Of a DNA stretch of 5,343 nt, positions 4,916-5,343 are shown piece by piece. The DNA is taken from the NCBI GenBank assembly GCA_022865845.1, contig JALHUC010000370.1:1-5343 (forward strand), written 5' to 3'. The notes under the pieces are model-generated. The model searched no databases, was not told the origin of the DNA, and was given only the letters and a program-made list of their open reading frames with translations. How positions within the stretch are numbered: the first letter of the stretch is position 1; the number at the start of each line of letters is the position of its first letter. The translations under genes and the position numbers were made by a program. The stretch is from a bacterium. Lineage in GTDB: Bacteria; BMS3Abin14.

Positions 4916-4921
4916 ACCTCC
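4916..4921 (-). promoter_or_regulatory. Ribosome binding site that sets the nitroreductase start
   Basis: On the minus strand GGAGGT lies 5 nt before the ATG at 4910-4908. It is a near-ideal site and excludes the longer TTG start at 4928. Confidence 0.75.
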
Positions 4922-4929
4922 AAGGCAAA

Positions 4930-4954
4930 GCCGCCCTCTTGAATGGAAGGCGGC
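4930..4954 (-). promoter_or_regulatory. GC-rich hairpin in the nitroreductase leader
   Basis: GCCGCC (4930-4935) and GGCGGC (4949-4954) form a perfect 6-bp stem in the 5' untranslated region. The stem ends 8 nt before the ribosome binding site and is followed on the minus strand by TTTG. It could influence translation or be a weak attenuator, but its function is unknown. Confidence 0.35.
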
Positions 4955-5007
4955 ATGATTATCAGATCTTATTGAGTGTAGCCCCCATCTCCCCAGATAG
5001 AAGAACT

Positions 5008-5037
5008 ATTCTACGGAAATGTGCGTGAGTTTGTAAA
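5008..5037 (-). promoter_or_regulatory. Probable promoter of the ferredoxin-nitroreductase gene
   Basis: Read on the minus strand, TTTACA (5037-5032) and TAGAAT (5013-5008) each match five of six consensus bases with an 18-bp spacer. Transcription would start near 5000, giving a leader of about 90 nt that contains the hairpin at 4930-4954. Confidence 0.55.
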
Positions 5038-5056
5038 GGTGGACCAAAGGGCAGTA

Positions 5057-5109
5057 CCAGGTACCTGGTGCCTGGTACCTGGACTAGGAACCAGGACTAG
5101 GATCTAGGT
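5057..5109. repeat. Degenerate 6-7-mer tandem array, CYWGGWN type
   Basis: Units can be read as CCAGGTA, CCTGGTG, CCTGGTA, CCTGGA, CTAGGAA, CCAGGAC, TAGGAT, CTAGGT. The first two units form a perfect 12-bp palindrome (5057-5068). Units drift gradually from CCTGG to CTAGG. The array lies just upstream of the nitroreductase promoter's -35 box. It has no coding potential. Confidence 0.65.
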
Positions 5110-5133
5110 GCTGCTTTTTGCCACAATTCACGG

Positions 5134-5150
5134 CCTGACCCCAATGGTTC
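5134..5150 (-). repeat. Copy of the ATTGGGGTCRGG repeat
   Basis: On the minus strand this reads ACCATTGGGGTCAGG (5148-5134), identical over 15 bp to 2122-2136. On the plus strand CCCCAATGGTTC (5139-5150) equals 2151-2162. It begins 6 bases after the stop codon of the gene at the right edge. Confidence 0.6.
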
Positions 5151-5155
5151 CCTAT

Positions 5156-5343
5156 TCACACACCAATATTTTCCCAACCCTGAACAGGCTCTAACTCACC
5201 GCCCGTCCACACACCCAGGATCTTGAACGGCTCCCGAGCTTCCTCGCGAAGTTTATCCCACCCCTCAGGGACACCCTCATTAAAGTGAAAGTCCAGGTGC
5301 TCTACATCTTTGAGCTGCTTCTCTACTCTCCCAAAAGACGGAC
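5156..5343 (-). CDS. C-terminal part of an unrecognised gene, cut by the right edge
   Basis: One minus-strand frame stays open from the window edge (first full codon 5341-5339) for 61 codons to TGA at 5158-5156. The other two minus-strand frames are quickly closed by stops. The peptide looks like a soluble protein: charged, helix-like EKQLKDVEHLDFHF, then GWDKLREEAREPFKILG, and a Trp/Gly-rich end (VWTGGELEPVQGWENIGV). I do not recognise the family. The start lies outside the window. It is co-directional with the nitroreductase but separated by about 245 bp that contains the latter's promoter, so the two are probably separate transcription units. Confidence 0.55.
   Translation of the reverse strand, partial: PSFGRVEKQLKDVEHLDFHFNEGVPEGWDKLREEAREPFKILGVWTGGELEPVQGWENIGV

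Noticed and set aside
4911..4928. TTG start extending the nitroreductase by 6 residues
   Set aside because: It lies upstream of the excellent GGAGGT that serves the ATG at 4910.
5057..5109. CRISPR-like repeats
   Set aside because: Units are 6-7 nt, contiguous and degenerate, with no spacers.

Overview
The window looks like chromosomal DNA from a Gram-negative, probably anaerobic bacterium. It encodes an outer-membrane beta-barrel protein with a Sec signal peptide and a ferredoxin-nitroreductase fusion of a type common in anaerobes. The HIT-protein C-terminus and the style of the intergenic repeats are reminiscent of Desulfobacterota (the former Deltaproteobacteria), but that lineage is an inference and no rRNA or other marker is present.

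Layout, left to right. Positions 1-240 hold minus-strand reading frames of doubtful status: a start of a gene running off the left edge and a small, possibly broken frame just before it. Positions 240-560 are non-coding but structured: a three-way-junction-like fold (341-440), an intrinsic-terminator-like hairpin (466-505) and a TATAAT box (538-543). A plus-strand DUF6268-like outer-membrane protein follows (582-1502). It converges on a minus-strand HIT-family nucleotide hydrolase (1592-1972) across a gap carrying a six-unit heptamer array. The 264-bp divergent gap 1973-2236 contains several inverted and direct repeats and a promoter for a two-gene operon (2237-3827). That operon encodes a small AbiEii/DUF6036-like nucleotidyltransferase overlapped by a winged-helix protein. 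Positions 3828-4019 contain an extragenic hairpin repeat. Next comes a minus-strand 2x[4Fe-4S]-nitroreductase fusion (4020-4910) with its own promoter. The far right has a second heptamer-like array and the C-terminal 61 codons of an unrecognised minus-strand gene (5156-5343).

The genes do not form one pathway. The part most likely to be a system is the nucleotidyltransferase/winged-helix pair. Its overlapping, apparently coupled reading frames, inverted repeat at the promoter and enzyme-plus-DNA-binding-protein make-up resemble nucleotidyltransferase toxin-antitoxin (AbiE/MenAT-type) modules. The gene order and the partner's architecture differ from classical AbiE.

The intergenic spaces are unusually rich in repeats. 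A 12-mer, ATTGGGGTCRGG, occurs four times in 5.3 kb, once as one arm of a long palindrome. It resembles extragenic palindromes mobilised by REP-associated tyrosine transposases, although no transposase gene is in the window.
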